Assembly: GCF_001428065.1 (NCBI RefSeq)
Contig: NZ_LMSE01000002.1
Span: 967,638 to 1,017,596 of the forward strand
DNA from: Nostocoides sp. Soil756
GTDB taxonomy: Bacteria > Actinomycetota > Actinomycetes > Actinomycetales > Dermatophilaceae
Direction: 5' to 3'
Length of the DNA: 49,959 nt
The notes under the pieces are model-generated. The model did not search any database, had not been told where the DNA came from, and worked only from the letters and a program-made list of their open reading frames with translations. Below are positions 31,327-44,691 of this stretch, one piece after another (position 1 is the stretch's first letter; each line of letters starts with the position of its first letter). The translations under genes and the position numbers were made by a program.

Positions 31327-32424
31327 ATGGCAACGGTCTACTTCGATGCGGCCACGCGCCGCTACGCCAAGGACGCCCCGCCGGCCGTCGACGCGGTGAC
31401 GCTCGACATCGCCGACGGGGAGTTCCTGGTCCTCGTCGGCCCCTCGGGGTGCGGCAAGTCCACGAGCCTGCGGATGCTCGCCGGGCTCGAGCCCGTCGAC
31501 GGCGGCCGCATCCTGGTCGACGGGCACGACCAGCAGGGCGTGCGCCCGCGCGACCGCGACATCGCCATGGTGTTCCAGAGCTATGCGCTCTACCCCAACA
31601 TGACGGCCGCCCAGAACATGGCCTTCGCGCTCGACAACTCCAAGGTGCCCAAGGCCGAGACCAAGGAGCGGGTGGCCCAGGCCGCCAAGATCCTCGAGCT
31701 CGAGGACCTGCTCGACCGCAAGCCGGGTCAGATGTCCGGTGGGCAGCGCCAGCGGGTGGCCATGGGCCGCGCCATCGTGCGCCAGCCCAAGGTGTTCTGC
31801 ATGGACGAGCCGCTGTCCAACCTCGACGCCAAGCTGCGGGTCTCGACCCGCAGCCAGATCGCGGGGCTGCAACGACGGCTGGGCATCACCACCGTCTACG
31901 TCACCCACGACCAGGTGGAGGCCATGACGATGGGCCACCGGGTGGCCGTGCTCAAGGACGGGCGCCTCCAGCAGGTGGCGGCTCCGGAGGAGCTCTACGA
32001 CAGGCCGGTCAACACCTTCGTGGCCGCCTTCATCGGGTCCCCGGCCATCACTCTCGTCCCGACGTCGGTCAGCGAGGGCCGGGCCGAGGTGTACGGCCTG
32101 CCCGTGACGCTCGAGCGCGAGGTGGCCGCTCGGGCGTCGGGCGACATCGTGGTGGGGTTCCGTCCCGAGTCCTGGCGCATCGTGCCCGAGTCCGACGAGG
32201 GAGGGCTGCCCCTCACCGTCGAGCTGGTCGAGGCGCTCGGCTCGGAGTCCTTCGTCTACGGGCGACGCCTCGGGGATGACGCCCACGGGGCACCCGACGA
32301 GCGGGTCACCATCAGGACCGACAAGCGCGCCGGCGTCGCCGTCGGCGAGCAGATCCGGGTGCGCCCGGTCGAGGCCGAGGCCCACGTGTTCGACGGCGCC
32401 ACCGGCGAGCGGCTCGGCGCCTGA
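31327..32424 (+). CDS. ugpC: Ugp/MalK-type ABC transporter ATPase
   Basis: A 365-residue ATPase that powers the two permeases. Walker A GPSGCGKST is at about residues 38-46, the Q-loop in MVFQSYALYPNM, signature MSGGQRQRVAMGRA, Walker B VFCMDEPLSNLDAKLR and the switch His in VYVTHDQVEAMTMG. A C-terminal TOBE/MalK regulatory domain (about 240-365; VGFRPESWRIV, VELVEALGSESFVYG) follows. Having its own ATPase completes the importer. It sits 16 nt after the binding-protein stop, and a strong inverted repeat ends the operon. Confidence 0.9.
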   Translation: MATVYFDAATRRYAKDAPPAVDAVTLDIADGEFLVLVGPSGCGKSTSLRMLAGLEPVDGGRILVDGHDQQGVRPRDRDIAMVFQSYALYPNMTAAQNMAFALDNSKVPKAETKERVAQAAKILELEDLLDRKPGQMSGGQRQRVAMGRAIVRQPKVFCMDEPLSNLDAKLRVSTRSQIAGLQRRLGITTVYVTHDQVEAMTMGHRVAVLKDGRLQQVAAPEELYDRPVNTFVAAFIGSPAITLVPTSVSEGRAEVYGLPVTLEREVAARASGDIVVGFRPESWRIVPESDEGGLPLTVELVEALGSESFVYGRRLGDDAHGAPDERVTIRTDKRAGVAVGEQIRVRPVEAEAHVFDGATGERLGA

Positions 32425-32432
32425 GCCCGCAC

Positions 32433-32468
32433 GCCCGTCGCGCCCACCCCGGGGTGGACGCGACGGGC
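32433..32468 (+). terminator. Terminator of the Ugp-like operon
   Basis: A 36-nt inverted repeat: GCCCGTCGCG (32433-32442) pairs with CGCGACGGGC (32459-32468), and inside CCACCCC pairs with GGGGTGG, with one C-A mismatch between the two stems. Confidence 0.8.
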
Positions 32469-32488
32469 GAGGGCCGGCTCGCGCGTGC

Positions 32489-32494
32489 GAGGCT
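32489..32494 (+). promoter_or_regulatory. Putative -10 (GAGGCT) for the PPOX gene
   Basis: GAGGCT, 6 nt before ATG 32501; one mismatch to the TAGGCT seen elsewhere. Confidence 0.35.
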
Positions 32495-32500
32495 GGGTCC

Positions 32501-32971
32501 ATGGCACGCAGCATCGCGACGAACACGACGGTCGACCTCGACGGGCTGCTGGAGTTCGTCCGCCCCCGGCATCGGATGGTCCTGATGACCACGCGTGCCT
32601 CGGACGGGCGGCCGCAGGCCTCGCCGGTCACCGGTGGGGTCGACGACGCGGGGCGCATCGTCATCACCAGCTACCCGGAGCGGGCCAAGGTGTACAACGT
32701 CCGCCGCGACCCGCGCTGCAGCGTGCTGGTGCTCTCCGACGACTTCGGGGGTGCCTGGGTGCAGGTCGACGGCGACGCCGAGGTGGTCGACGCGGCCGAC
32801 GACGTCGAACCGTTCGTCGAGTACTTCCGCAACATCGCGGGCGAGCACTCCGACTGGGACGAGTACCGGCGCGCGATGGTCGAGCAGGGCAAGTCGTTGC
32901 TGCGCATCACCCCGACCCGCTGGTCGCCGGTGGCCACCGGCGGTTTCCCCGCCCGCCTGGCCGACGCCTGA
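32501..32971 (+). CDS. PPOX-class flavin/F420-type oxidoreductase
   Basis: A 156-residue split-barrel protein of the pyridoxamine phosphate oxidase-like family. It shows HRMVLMTTRASDGRPQASPVTGGVDDAGRIVITSYPERAKVYNVRRDPRCSVLVLSDD, the standard N-terminal barrel pattern of actinobacterial PPOX proteins, many of which use F420. Whether it binds FMN, F420 or heme cannot be told here. The leader is 6 nt or absent. coaE follows 26 nt after the stop. Confidence 0.85.
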   Translation: MARSIATNTTVDLDGLLEFVRPRHRMVLMTTRASDGRPQASPVTGGVDDAGRIVITSYPERAKVYNVRRDPRCSVLVLSDDFGGAWVQVDGDAEVVDAADDVEPFVEYFRNIAGEHSDWDEYRRAMVEQGKSLLRITPTRWSPVATGGFPARLADA

Positions 32972-32984
32972 GCGAGGGCGCCGC

Positions 32985-32990
32985 TAGGGT
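32985..32990 (+). promoter_or_regulatory. -10 (TAGGGT) for leaderless coaE
   Basis: TAGGGT, 7 nt before ATG 32998. Confidence 0.6.
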
Positions 32991-32997
32991 CGGGCCC

Positions 32998-34188
32998 ATG
33001 CTGCGCGTCGGCCTCACCGGGGGCATCGGGTCGGGCAAGTCGACCGTCGCCGCCGCGATGGCGTCCTTCGGCGCGCACGTGGTCGACGCCGACGCGGTGG
33101 CCCGTGCCGTGCTCGAGCCCGGGACGCCGGCCCTGGCCGCGGTGGTCGACCGGTTCGGCGCCGGCCTGGTCGACGCCGACGGCGTGCTCGACCGGCCGGC
33201 CCTGGGGCGCCTCGTGTTCGGCGACCCGGCCGCCCTGCGCGACCTCGAGGCCATCACGCACCCGGCCATCTGGGAGCGCACCGCCGCCCTCATGGCCGCG
33301 GTCCCCGAGGGCTCGGTGGTGGTGCACGATATGCCGCTGCTGGTGGAGAAGGGGATGACGGGGGAGTACCACCTGGTCGTCGTCGTGGGCGCCTCCGAGG
33401 CGGAACGCCGGCGCCGGCTGGTGGAGGACCGCGCGATGCCCGAGGCCGACGCCCGGGCCCGGATCGCGGCCCAGGCCGGCGACGACGCGCGCCGGGCCGC
33501 CGCCGACGTGTGGCTCGACAACGACGGCCCGCGGGCGGCCCTCGACGCCGCGGTGCGCCGGCTGTGGCACGGCCGGGTCGAGCCGTTCGCCGAGAACCTG
33601 GCGGCCGGGGCCCGCAGCCGGCTGCCGGCGCTGGTGCTGAGCCCGCCCGACCCCACCTGGCCCGCCCAGGCCGAGCGGCTGCTGGCCCGCATCCGCCACG
33701 CCGTCGGGGAGGCGGCCGTGACCCTGGACCACATCGGGTCCACGGCCGTCCCGGGCCTGCTCGCCAAGGACGTCGTCGACCTGCAGGTGGGGGTCCGCTC
33801 GCTGGCCGAGGCCGACGACCCGGCCTTCGTCGCGGCGATGGCCGCGATGGGCTTCCCGCGACCGGCGGGGAAGTGGACCGACCACGGCAAGGACGGCCGG
33901 CCGTGGCCGAAGCGCTTCCACGGCAGCGCCGACCCGGGCCGGGTGGCGCACGTGCACGTCCGCGAGGTGGGGTCGCCCGGCTGGCGGTTCGCCCTGCTGT
34001 TCCGTGACTGGCTGTGCGCCGAGGCCGCCGAGCGTGACGCGTACGCGCGGGTCAAGACCGGGCTCGCGGCCCGGATGTCCGCGCCCGACGCCTACGCCGA
34101 GGCCAAGGAGCCGTGGTTCGACGACGCGTACGCGCGGGCGGGCGCGTGGGGCGAGGCCACCGGCTGGGATCCGCCGCCGGCGCCCTGA
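32998..34188 (+). CDS. coaE: Dephospho-CoA kinase fused to a GrpB/UPF0157 domain
   Basis: A 396-residue fusion. Residues 1-200 are CoaE, the last step of CoA synthesis: P-loop [13 protein letters not shown] at about 5-17, VVDADAVAR, the HPAIWERT region and a [13 protein letters not shown] lid segment. Residues about 213-390 are a GrpB domain (nucleotidyltransferase-like) with [26 protein letters not shown] and [22 protein letters not shown]. The same fusion is known in Mycobacterium. The role of the GrpB part is unclear; it may aid folding or have separate activity. ATG 32998 lies 7 nt after TAGGGT. Confidence 0.95.
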   Translation: MLRVGLTGGIGSGKSTVAAAMASFGAHVVDADAVARAVLEPGTPALAAVVDRFGAGLVDADGVLDRPALGRLVFGDPAALRDLEAITHPAIWERTAALMAAVPEGSVVVHDMPLLVEKGMTGEYHLVVVVGASEAERRRRLVEDRAMPEADARARIAAQAGDDARRAAADVWLDNDGPRAALDAAVRRLWHGRVEPFAENLAAGARSRLPALVLSPPDPTWPAQAERLLARIRHAVGEAAVTLDHIGSTAVPGLLAKDVVDLQVGVRSLAEADDPAFVAAMAAMGFPRPAGKWTDHGKDGRPWPKRFHGSADPGRVAHVHVREVGSPGWRFALLFRDWLCAEAAERDAYARVKTGLAARMSAPDAYAEAKEPWFDDAYARAGAWGEATGWDPPPAP

Positions 34189-34231
34189 CGCGGGTCGGGT
34201 GGCGCCGGCCCCGGCTGTCGGTGGGCGGGCC

Positions 34232-34237
34232 TACCGT
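34232..34237 (+). promoter_or_regulatory. -10 (TACCGT) for leaderless uvrB
   Basis: TACCGT, 6 nt before ATG 34244. No SOS-box-like palindrome is seen nearby. Confidence 0.5.
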
Positions 34238-34243
34238 AGAGGT

Positions 34244-36355
<2,112 letters not shown>

Positions 36356-36414
36356 GCAGCAGGCGCTCCCGTCCGATGACCGGCGGCCGGCGCGACCCAC
36401 CGCGGGGCGCCGCA

Positions 36415-36420
36415 TAGACT
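36415..36420 (+). promoter_or_regulatory. -10 (TAGACT) for leaderless terC
   Basis: TAGACT, 6 nt before GTG 36427. Confidence 0.6.
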
Positions 36421-36426
36421 CGCGCG

Positions 36427-37458
36427 GTGCTCCCTGCGACCCTGCCTGCCGCAACCCCGTCCCTCGACCTCGCGCCCTGGGTGTGGTGGGTCACGCTCGG
36501 CGCGGCCGTCGTCGTCCTGGCGCTCGACATCGTCGTCATCGCGCGCCGACCGCACCGCCCCTCGACCCGCGAGCTGAGCGTTGCGCTCGGCATCTACGTC
36601 GGTGCTGCCGTCCTCTTCGGGCTCGGGATGTGGTGGCTGGCGGGCGGCCAGCTGGCCGGGGAGTTCTTCGCGGGCTGGCTCACCGAGTACTCGCTCTCGG
36701 TCGACAACCTCTTCATCTTCATCCTCATCATGGCGAGCTTCCAGGTGCCCGAGAAGTACCAGCAGTTCGCGCTGATGGTGGGCATCGTCATCGCCATCGT
36801 GCTGCGCGGCATCTTCATCGCGGTCGGTGCGGCGGCCATCAACAACTTCAGCTGGATCTTCTACCTCTTCGGCGCCTTCCTCGTGTACACCGCCGTCAAG
36901 CTCGCCAGCGGCGGCGAGACCGACGACGACGAGTACGAGGAGAACCGCTTCATGCGCCTCATGGAGAAGCGGTTCCCGGCCACCAAGGAGTACGCCGGCA
37001 CCAAGCTCTTCACCCACGAGAACGGCGCCCGGGTGGCGACGCCGCTGTTCTTCGTCATCGTGGCCCTCGGCACCACCGACCTGCTGTTCGCGCTCGACTC
37101 GATCCCGGCCATCTACGGCCTCACCAGCGAGCCCTACATCGTGCTCGTCGCGAACCTCTTCGCCCTGATGGGCCTGCGCCAGCTGTACTTCCTCATCGGG
37201 GGCCTGCTGAAGAAGCTCATCTACCTCAGCTACGGCCTCGCCGTGCTCCTGGCGTTCATCGGGCTCAAGCTGATCCTGCACGCCCTGCACGAGAACGACC
37301 TGCCGTTCCTCAACGGGGGCGAGGGCTTCCCCGTCCCCGAGGTGCCCATCGGGGTGTCGCTGGGCGCCATCGTCGTCATCCTCGGCGTCACCACCGCGCT
37401 CAGCCTCTGGCGCACCCGGCGCCACCCCGAGCTCGAGCGGGAGACCCCGCAGGCCTGA
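36427..37458 (+). CDS. TerC family integral membrane protein
   Basis: A 343-residue protein with about eight hydrophobic helices. Two acidic motifs typical of TerC/Alx proteins lie in the membrane: EYSLSVDNLFIF at about residues 87-98 and TTDLLFALDSIPAIYG at about 217-232. A charged loop (TDDDEYEENRFMRLMEKRF) separates the halves. Family members act in manganese export or metalation of exported proteins and in tellurite resistance; which applies here is unknown. No yybP-ykoY riboswitch leader fits, because the gene appears leaderless (TAGACT 6 nt before GTG). Confidence 0.93.
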   Translation: MLPATLPAATPSLDLAPWVWWVTLGAAVVVLALDIVVIARRPHRPSTRELSVALGIYVGAAVLFGLGMWWLAGGQLAGEFFAGWLTEYSLSVDNLFIFILIMASFQVPEKYQQFALMVGIVIAIVLRGIFIAVGAAAINNFSWIFYLFGAFLVYTAVKLASGGETDDDEYEENRFMRLMEKRFPATKEYAGTKLFTHENGARVATPLFFVIVALGTTDLLFALDSIPAIYGLTSEPYIVLVANLFALMGLRQLYFLIGGLLKKLIYLSYGLAVLLAFIGLKLILHALHENDLPFLNGGEGFPVPEVPIGVSLGAIVVILGVTTALSLWRTRRHPELERETPQA

Positions 37459-37468
37459 GGCTCAGGTC
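37452..37468. terminator. Inverted repeat containing both convergent stop codons (terC/EamA)
   Basis: GGCCTGA (37452-37458) pairs with TCAGGTC (37462-37468), 7 bp with one G-U and a 3-nt loop. Both TGA stops are in the arms. Confidence 0.5.
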
Positions 37469-38334
37469 GACACCGTCTGGGCCGGGTCGCGCCGGGCGCC
37501 CAGGCCCAGCACTAGCGCCGACGCCGCCACGACCAGCGCCATCCCCACGAGCTGGGTCGCCCGCAGGTGCTGCCCGAGCACCAGCAGCCCCGCGAGGGCG
37601 GCGAAGGCCGGCTCCAGGCTCAGCAGGATGCCGAAGACCTGGGCCCTCAGCCGGCGCAGCGCCAGCAGCTCGAGCGAGTACGGCAGCACCGACGACATGA
37701 CCGCGATGCCCAGGCCCTTCGCCAGGACGGCGGGGGTCCAGCCGGGGATGCTCGCCACGCCGAAGGGCAGGGTGACGACGGTGGCCACCACCATGGCCAG
37801 CGCCAGCCCCTCGAGCTGGGGGAACTCGGCGCCGGTGCGCCCCGACAGCACGATGTACGCGGCCCAGAAGGCGCCGGCCGTCAGGGCCAGCCCGATGCCG
37901 GTCCACTCCAGGTCGGCGAACGGCACGTGCAGGGCCTGCGAGATCAGGACCACACCCCCCGCGGCCGTCAGCACGGCCAGGCCGTCGAGGAGCCGGCGCG
38001 ACAGGGCCGCGGCCAGCGCCAGCGGGCCGATGAACTCGATGGTGACCGCGACCCCGATCGGCAGGTGGGCCAGCGAGCCGTAGAACGCGTAGTTCATCAG
38101 CCCCAACGCCACCCCGAAGGCCACCACGGTGGCCCACGCCCGCCGGGAGTGCCCGCGCCAGCGGGGCCGCGCGATCGCGAGCAGCAGGACGGTGGCGAAC
38201 ACCAGCCGCACCGTGACCGAGCCACCGGCGCCGATCACGGGCACCAGGGTCTGCGCCAGGGCCCCGCCGAACTGCACCGAGACGATCCCGCAGAGGACCA
38301 GGACCGGCGCGGGGATGCGGTCGGCGGTCGTCAC
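37462..38334 (-). CDS. EamA/DMT family transporter, RhtA-like
   Basis: A 290-residue inner-membrane protein with ten hydrophobic helices in two EamA repeats (about 10-140 and 150-280). Features such as MNYAFYGSLAHLPIGVAVTIEFIGPLALAA and SSVLPYSLELLALRRLRAQVFGILLSLEPAFAALAGLLVLGQ match the RhtA/YdcZ-like exporters of threonine and homoserine. The real substrate is uncertain. GTG 38334 lies 6 nt after a minus-strand TAGCCT. It ends 3 nt from the terC stop. Confidence 0.88.
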   Translation of the reverse strand: MTTADRIPAPVLVLCGIVSVQFGGALAQTLVPVIGAGGSVTVRLVFATVLLLAIARPRWRGHSRRAWATVVAFGVALGLMNYAFYGSLAHLPIGVAVTIEFIGPLALAAALSRRLLDGLAVLTAAGGVVLISQALHVPFADLEWTGIGLALTAGAFWAAYIVLSGRTGAEFPQLEGLALAMVVATVVTLPFGVASIPGWTPAVLAKGLGIAVMSSVLPYSLELLALRRLRAQVFGILLSLEPAFAALAGLLVLGQHLRATQLVGMALVVAASALVLGLGARRDPAQTVST

Positions 38335-38340
38335 CGGCCC

Positions 38341-38346
38341 AGGCTA
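38341..38346 (-). promoter_or_regulatory. -10 (TAGCCT) for leaderless EamA gene
   Basis: Minus-strand TAGCCT, 6 nt before GTG 38334. Confidence 0.6.
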
Positions 38347-38399
38347 GCCAGCCCGGCGCGGCCGGGCCGGAGGGGTCCATGGGGACCGCCCGACCGGTC

Positions 38400-39062
38400 T
38401 CACCAGCCGCGCTCGCGCCACTCGTCGAGGTGCGGGCGCTCGGCCCCGAGGGTGGAGTCGCCGCCGTGGCCGGGGTAGAACCAGGTGTCGTCCGGGTAGA
38501 CGGCGAAGACCCGCTCGACCACGTCGCGGTAGAGCGCGTCGAAGCTCTGGCCCGGCTGCTTGGTGTTGCCGACCCCGCCGGGGAACAGCGAGTCGCCGGT
38601 GAACAGGTGCGTGACACCCGCGGGGTCGCGCCACGACAGGGCCACCGAGCCGGGGGTGTGCCCGCGCAGGTGGACGACGTCGAGCACGAGGTCGCCGACG
38701 GTGATCGTGTCGCCCTGGACCAGGCGGACGTCGGGCGCCAGGGGCAGGGCGTCGGCGTCCTCGGCCCCGGCGTAGGTCCGCGCCCCGGTCGCGCCCGCGA
38801 CCTCCTCGAGCGCGCGGACGTGGTCCCAGTGCTGGTGGGTGGTCACCAGGTGGTCGAGCCGCCCGGTGCCCTCGGCCACCAGGGCCAGGCAGCGTTCGGG
38901 GTCGTCGGCCGCGTCGACCAGCAGCTGCTGCCCGGTGGCCGTGCAGGTGAGCAGGTAGACGTTGTTGTGCATGTCGGAGACCGACATCTTGCGGATCGTC
39001 GCCGCGCCGAGCTCGCGCACGTCGCTGGGGCCGCCGGGGGTCACGTCACCGGAGTACGTCAT
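38400..39062 (-). CDS. MBL-fold metallo-hydrolase (glyoxalase II-like)
   Basis: A 220-residue metallo-beta-lactamase-fold hydrolase with the dinuclear metal motif THQHWDH (HxHxDH) at about residues 75-81, LRGHTPGSVALSW with the next His, LFTGDSLFPGGVGNT with the bridging Asp, and a final FYPGHGG. The pattern resembles hydroxyacylglutathione hydrolase-type proteins; in a mycothiol organism the thiol substrate could be mycothiol-derived (inference). ATG 39062 begins 5 nt after the MDMPI gene stop, so the two are co-transcribed. Confidence 0.88.
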   Translation of the reverse strand: MTYSGDVTPGGPSDVRELGAATIRKMSVSDMHNNVYLLTCTATGQQLLVDAADDPERCLALVAEGTGRLDHLVTTHQHWDHVRALEEVAGATGARTYAGAEDADALPLAPDVRLVQGDTITVGDLVLDVVHLRGHTPGSVALSWRDPAGVTHLFTGDSLFPGGVGNTKQPGQSFDALYRDVVERVFAVYPDDTWFYPGHGGDSTLGAERPHLDEWRERGW

Positions 39063-39067
39063 GGTTC

Positions 39068-39760
39068 TCACCGTCCGTCGGGGAGCTGGGGGAGGGGGTC
39101 GCCGGTCACGCCGTCGGTGAGCCCGCGGGCGAGCCAGCCGAGCAGGGCCGCCGGGGTGCCGGACACGGTGGTGGTGCCGACCCCGACGGTCCACTGGGAG
39201 CCGTCCGGGGCGCGCAGAGTGAGGTCGGGCGGGTCGTCGACCGCCCGCAGCCGGGCGACCTCGTCGTCGAGGAGGACTCCGACCAGCTCGGGCTCGACGT
39301 CGTCGAGCCCGAAGCCGGCGTCGAGGTCGAGGTGGTGCAGCACCACCTCGCGCAGCCGCATGAACCCGAGCCGGCCGGCCGGGAAGAGGCGCCCGCCGGG
39401 CGTTCGTTCCACCGGCTTCTCGGCGTGCTGCGGGCCCAGTCGGGCCAGAGCCACGGCGACGGCCGCCGCGGTGTCGCGCACGTCGGCGGCCTGGACGGCG
39501 GCCTCGCGCCCGGCCCCGGCGTCGATGTCGGCGTCCCGGGCCTCGTCGGAGGGGTACATGGCCTCGCCGGTGCCGTCGACGGCCGCGCCCACCATCCGCT
39601 CGATGGCCTCGGCGTTGCGCGCCAGATGGGTGAGGACGTGCCCGCGCGTCCACCCGTCGCAGCGGCTGGGGCGGGTCACGTCCTCGAGCCGTTGCGCGGT
39701 GTCGACCAGGCGCGTCGTGTGCACGTCGAGGAGGGCCAGGACGTCGACGTCGGGAGCCAT
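39068..39760 (-). CDS. MDMPI/DinB-like mycothiol-dependent enzyme
   Basis: A 230-residue protein of the maleylpyruvate-isomerase-type, mycothiol-dependent family. The N-terminal DinB-like four-helix bundle has CDGWTRGHVLTHLARNAEAIERM with a metal-ligand-like His, VLHHLDLDAGFG with two more, and a C-terminal MDMPI_C-like domain from about residue 150. Coupling with the downstream metallo-hydrolase suggests thiol metabolism, but the substrate is unknown. ATG 39760 lies 7 nt after a minus-strand TAGCGT whose TAG is the stop codon of the upstream GH15 gene. Confidence 0.85.
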   Translation of the reverse strand: MAPDVDVLALLDVHTTRLVDTAQRLEDVTRPSRCDGWTRGHVLTHLARNAEAIERMVGAAVDGTGEAMYPSDEARDADIDAGAGREAAVQAADVRDTAAAVAVALARLGPQHAEKPVERTPGGRLFPAGRLGFMRLREVVLHHLDLDAGFGLDDVEPELVGVLLDDEVARLRAVDDPPDLTLRAPDGSQWTVGVGTTTVSGTPAALLGWLARGLTDGVTGDPLPQLPDGR

Positions 39761-39767
39761 GGGGGCG

Positions 39768-39773
39768 ACGCTA
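39768..39773 (-). promoter_or_regulatory. -10 (TAGCGT) for leaderless MDMPI gene
   Basis: Minus-strand TAGCGT, 7 nt before ATG 39760. Its TAG is the GH15 stop codon. Confidence 0.5.
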
Positions 39774-41564
39774 CTCCGTGACGGTGACGCCTTCGGCCGC
39801 GGCGATCGCGCAGGCCGCCTGGACCAGGGCCAGGTGCGAGAACGCCTGGGGGAAGTTGCCGACCAGCTGCCCGGTGCGGGGGTCGTACTCCTCCGAGAGC
39901 AGGCCCAGGTCGTTGCGCACCGCCAGCAGCCGCTGCATCATCGCGTGCGCGTCGTCGAGCCGACCGGTGCGGGCGTAGGCCTGGGCCAGCCAGAACGAGC
40001 ATGCGAGGAACGGGTTCTCGTCCCCGGCCAGGCCGTCGACGCCGCTCTGGGTGCGGTAGCGCAGGACGAACCCGTCCCGCAGCAGGTCCTCCTCGACGGC
40101 CCGTACCGTGCCGAGCACCCGCTCGTCGTCGGCCGGCAGGAACCCCACCACCGGGATGAGGAGCAGGGCGGCGTCGACCTCGCGGGTGTCGTAGTGCTGG
40201 GTGAAGGTGTTGCGCTCGCGGGCGTAGCCGCGCTCGCACACTTCGGCGTGCACCCGTTCGCGCAGCTCGCGCCAGCGCTCGACGTCACCGTCGTGCCCCT
40301 TCTCCTCGACGGCCCGCACGGCCCGGTCGAAGGCGGCCCACACCATCACCCGTGAGTGCGTGAAGTGCCGGGCCGGCCCCCGGATCTCCCACAGGCCGTG
40401 GTCGCTCTGCTCCCAGTGGTCGGCCAGGTCGTCGACCAGGGCCTTCTGCACCGCCCATGTCTCGCTCGACTCCCGCACGCCCAGGCGGCGGGCGGCGTCG
40501 AGCGAGATCATCACCTCGCCCAGGACGTCGCTCTGGCGCTGGTCGACCGCGCCGTTGCCGATCCGCACCGGGCGGGACCCGGCGTACCCGGGGAGGTGGT
40601 CGAGCTCGCGTTCGGGCAGCTCGCGGGCGCCGTCGACCGCGTACATGATCTGCAGGTCGGCCGGGTCGCCGGCCACTGCGCGGACCAGCCAGTCGCGCCA
40701 CAGCCGGGTCTCGTCGACGTAGCCGCACGAGAGCAGCGCCTCGAGCGTCAGCGACGCGTCGCGAAGCCAGCAGTAGCGGTAGTCCCAGTTGCGCTCGCCG
40801 CCGACCGACTCCGGCAGGCTCGTGGTGGGGGCCGCCACGATGCCGCCGCGCAGCTCGTCGGTGAGCAGCCGCAAGACGAGCAGCGAGCGGGTCACGGCGT
40901 CGCGGTAGCGCCCCTGGTGGGTGTGGCGGGAAGCCCACTCGTCGAAGTGCGCCACCGTGTCGTCGATGCGCCGCTGCACGTCCAGGGTCGGGGGGACGTC
41001 GCACCACGACGGCACCCAGGTCATCGAGAACGTCAGCCGGTCGCCGGCAGCGACGGTGAACCGGTCGCGGTGGTGGTGGTCCTCGGGGACGGGCAGCCGG
41101 TCCCCGCGCAGCACCAGCATGTCCGGGCCGGCCACGGCCCGGATGACGGTGTGGCCGGCCTCGTCGGCGATCCGCGACACCCAGGGGAGGACCTTGCCGT
41201 ACTGGGTGCGCACGACCCACTCGTGCAGCATCGCCACTTCGCCGTCGAGACCCTCGACGACCCGGACCAGGTCGGCGCGTCCGTCGCCGAACGGCATCAG
41301 GTCGGTCACCCGGACCCGGCCGGTGTCGGTCTCGTGCACGGTGTCGAGGACGAAGCTCTGCTCCCGGTAGGTGCGCGTCGAGCGGGCCTCGCCGTCAGGA
41401 CCGATGAGCCAGCGGCCGTTCTCCTCGTCGCCGAGGATGGCGGCGAAGCAGGCGGGGGCGTCGAAGCGGGGAAGGCACAGCCAGTCCACCGAACCGGAAC
41501 GGCTGATGAGGGCGGCGCGCTCGGTGTCACCGAGCAGGGCGTAGTCGGCGATGGGGGTGCTCAC
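39771..41564 (-). CDS. Glycoside hydrolase family 15 protein (glucoamylase/trehalase-like)
   Basis: A 597-residue cytoplasmic enzyme without signal peptide. An N-terminal trehalase-like beta-domain ([40 protein letters not shown]) leads to the (alpha/alpha)6 barrel with [37 protein letters not shown] (candidate general acid Glu) and [30 protein letters not shown] (candidate base Glu). Such actinobacterial GH15 enzymes hydrolyse trehalose or alpha-glucans. It ends in TAG, which doubles as part of the next promoter. GTG 41564 follows TATGGT by 6 nt; the frame upstream of this is open only because it runs antisense to uvrA. Confidence 0.93.
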   Translation of the reverse strand: MSTPIADYALLGDTERAALISRSGSVDWLCLPRFDAPACFAAILGDEENGRWLIGPDGEARSTRTYREQSFVLDTVHETDTGRVRVTDLMPFGDGRADLVRVVEGLDGEVAMLHEWVVRTQYGKVLPWVSRIADEAGHTVIRAVAGPDMLVLRGDRLPVPEDHHHRDRFTVAAGDRLTFSMTWVPSWCDVPPTLDVQRRIDDTVAHFDEWASRHTHQGRYRDAVTRSLLVLRLLTDELRGGIVAAPTTSLPESVGGERNWDYRYCWLRDASLTLEALLSCGYVDETRLWRDWLVRAVAGDPADLQIMYAVDGARELPERELDHLPGYAGSRPVRIGNGAVDQRQSDVLGEVMISLDAARRLGVRESSETWAVQKALVDDLADHWEQSDHGLWEIRGPARHFTHSRVMVWAAFDRAVRAVEEKGHDGDVERWRELRERVHAEVCERGYARERNTFTQHYDTREVDAALLLIPVVGFLPADDERVLGTVRAVEEDLLRDGFVLRYRTQSGVDGLAGDENPFLACSFWLAQAYARTGRLDDAHAMMQRLLAVRNDLGLLSEEYDPRTGQLVGNFPQAFSHLALVQAACAIAAAEGVTVTE

Positions 41565-41570
41565 GCGCCG

Positions 41571-41576
41571 ACCATA
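41571..41576 (-). promoter_or_regulatory. -10 (TATGGT) for leaderless GH15 gene
   Basis: Minus-strand TATGGT, 6 nt before GTG 41564. Confidence 0.55.
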
Positions 41577-41617
41577 GACGGCCAACCTGCGATGAGTGGC
41601 CTGTCGGTGGGTCCACC

Positions 41618-41623
41618 TAGAGT
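41618..41623 (+). promoter_or_regulatory. -10 (TAGAGT) for leaderless uvrA
   Basis: TAGAGT, 7 nt before GTG 41631, in the 66-bp gap to the divergent GH15 gene. No SOS-type palindrome is visible in this gap. Confidence 0.6.
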
Positions 41624-41630
41624 GAAGCCC

Positions 41631-44637
<3,007 letters not shown>

Positions 44638-44642
<5 letters not shown>

Positions 44643-44691
44643 GCCGGGCGGCCCCCGCCCCACCGAGGACGAGGGCCGCCGCGTGCTCAGC
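44638..44691. terminator. Two-stem bidirectional terminator between uvrA and the SCO6745-like gene
   Basis: Outer stem GCTGAGC (44638-44644)/GCTCAGC (44685-44691) contains both TGA stops. Inner stem GGCGGCCC (44647-44654)/GGGCCGCC (44673-44680) is 8 bp. Together they form a long interrupted hairpin. Confidence 0.65.

Noticed and set aside
36356-36426. Manganese (yybP-ykoY) riboswitch before terC
   Set aside because: Only 71 bp separate uvrB and terC, and the -10 lies 6 nt before the GTG, leaving no transcribed leader.
41565-41630. SOS (LexA) box before uvrA or uvrB
   Set aside because: No CGAAC-N4-GTTCG-type palindrome is visible in either upstream region.
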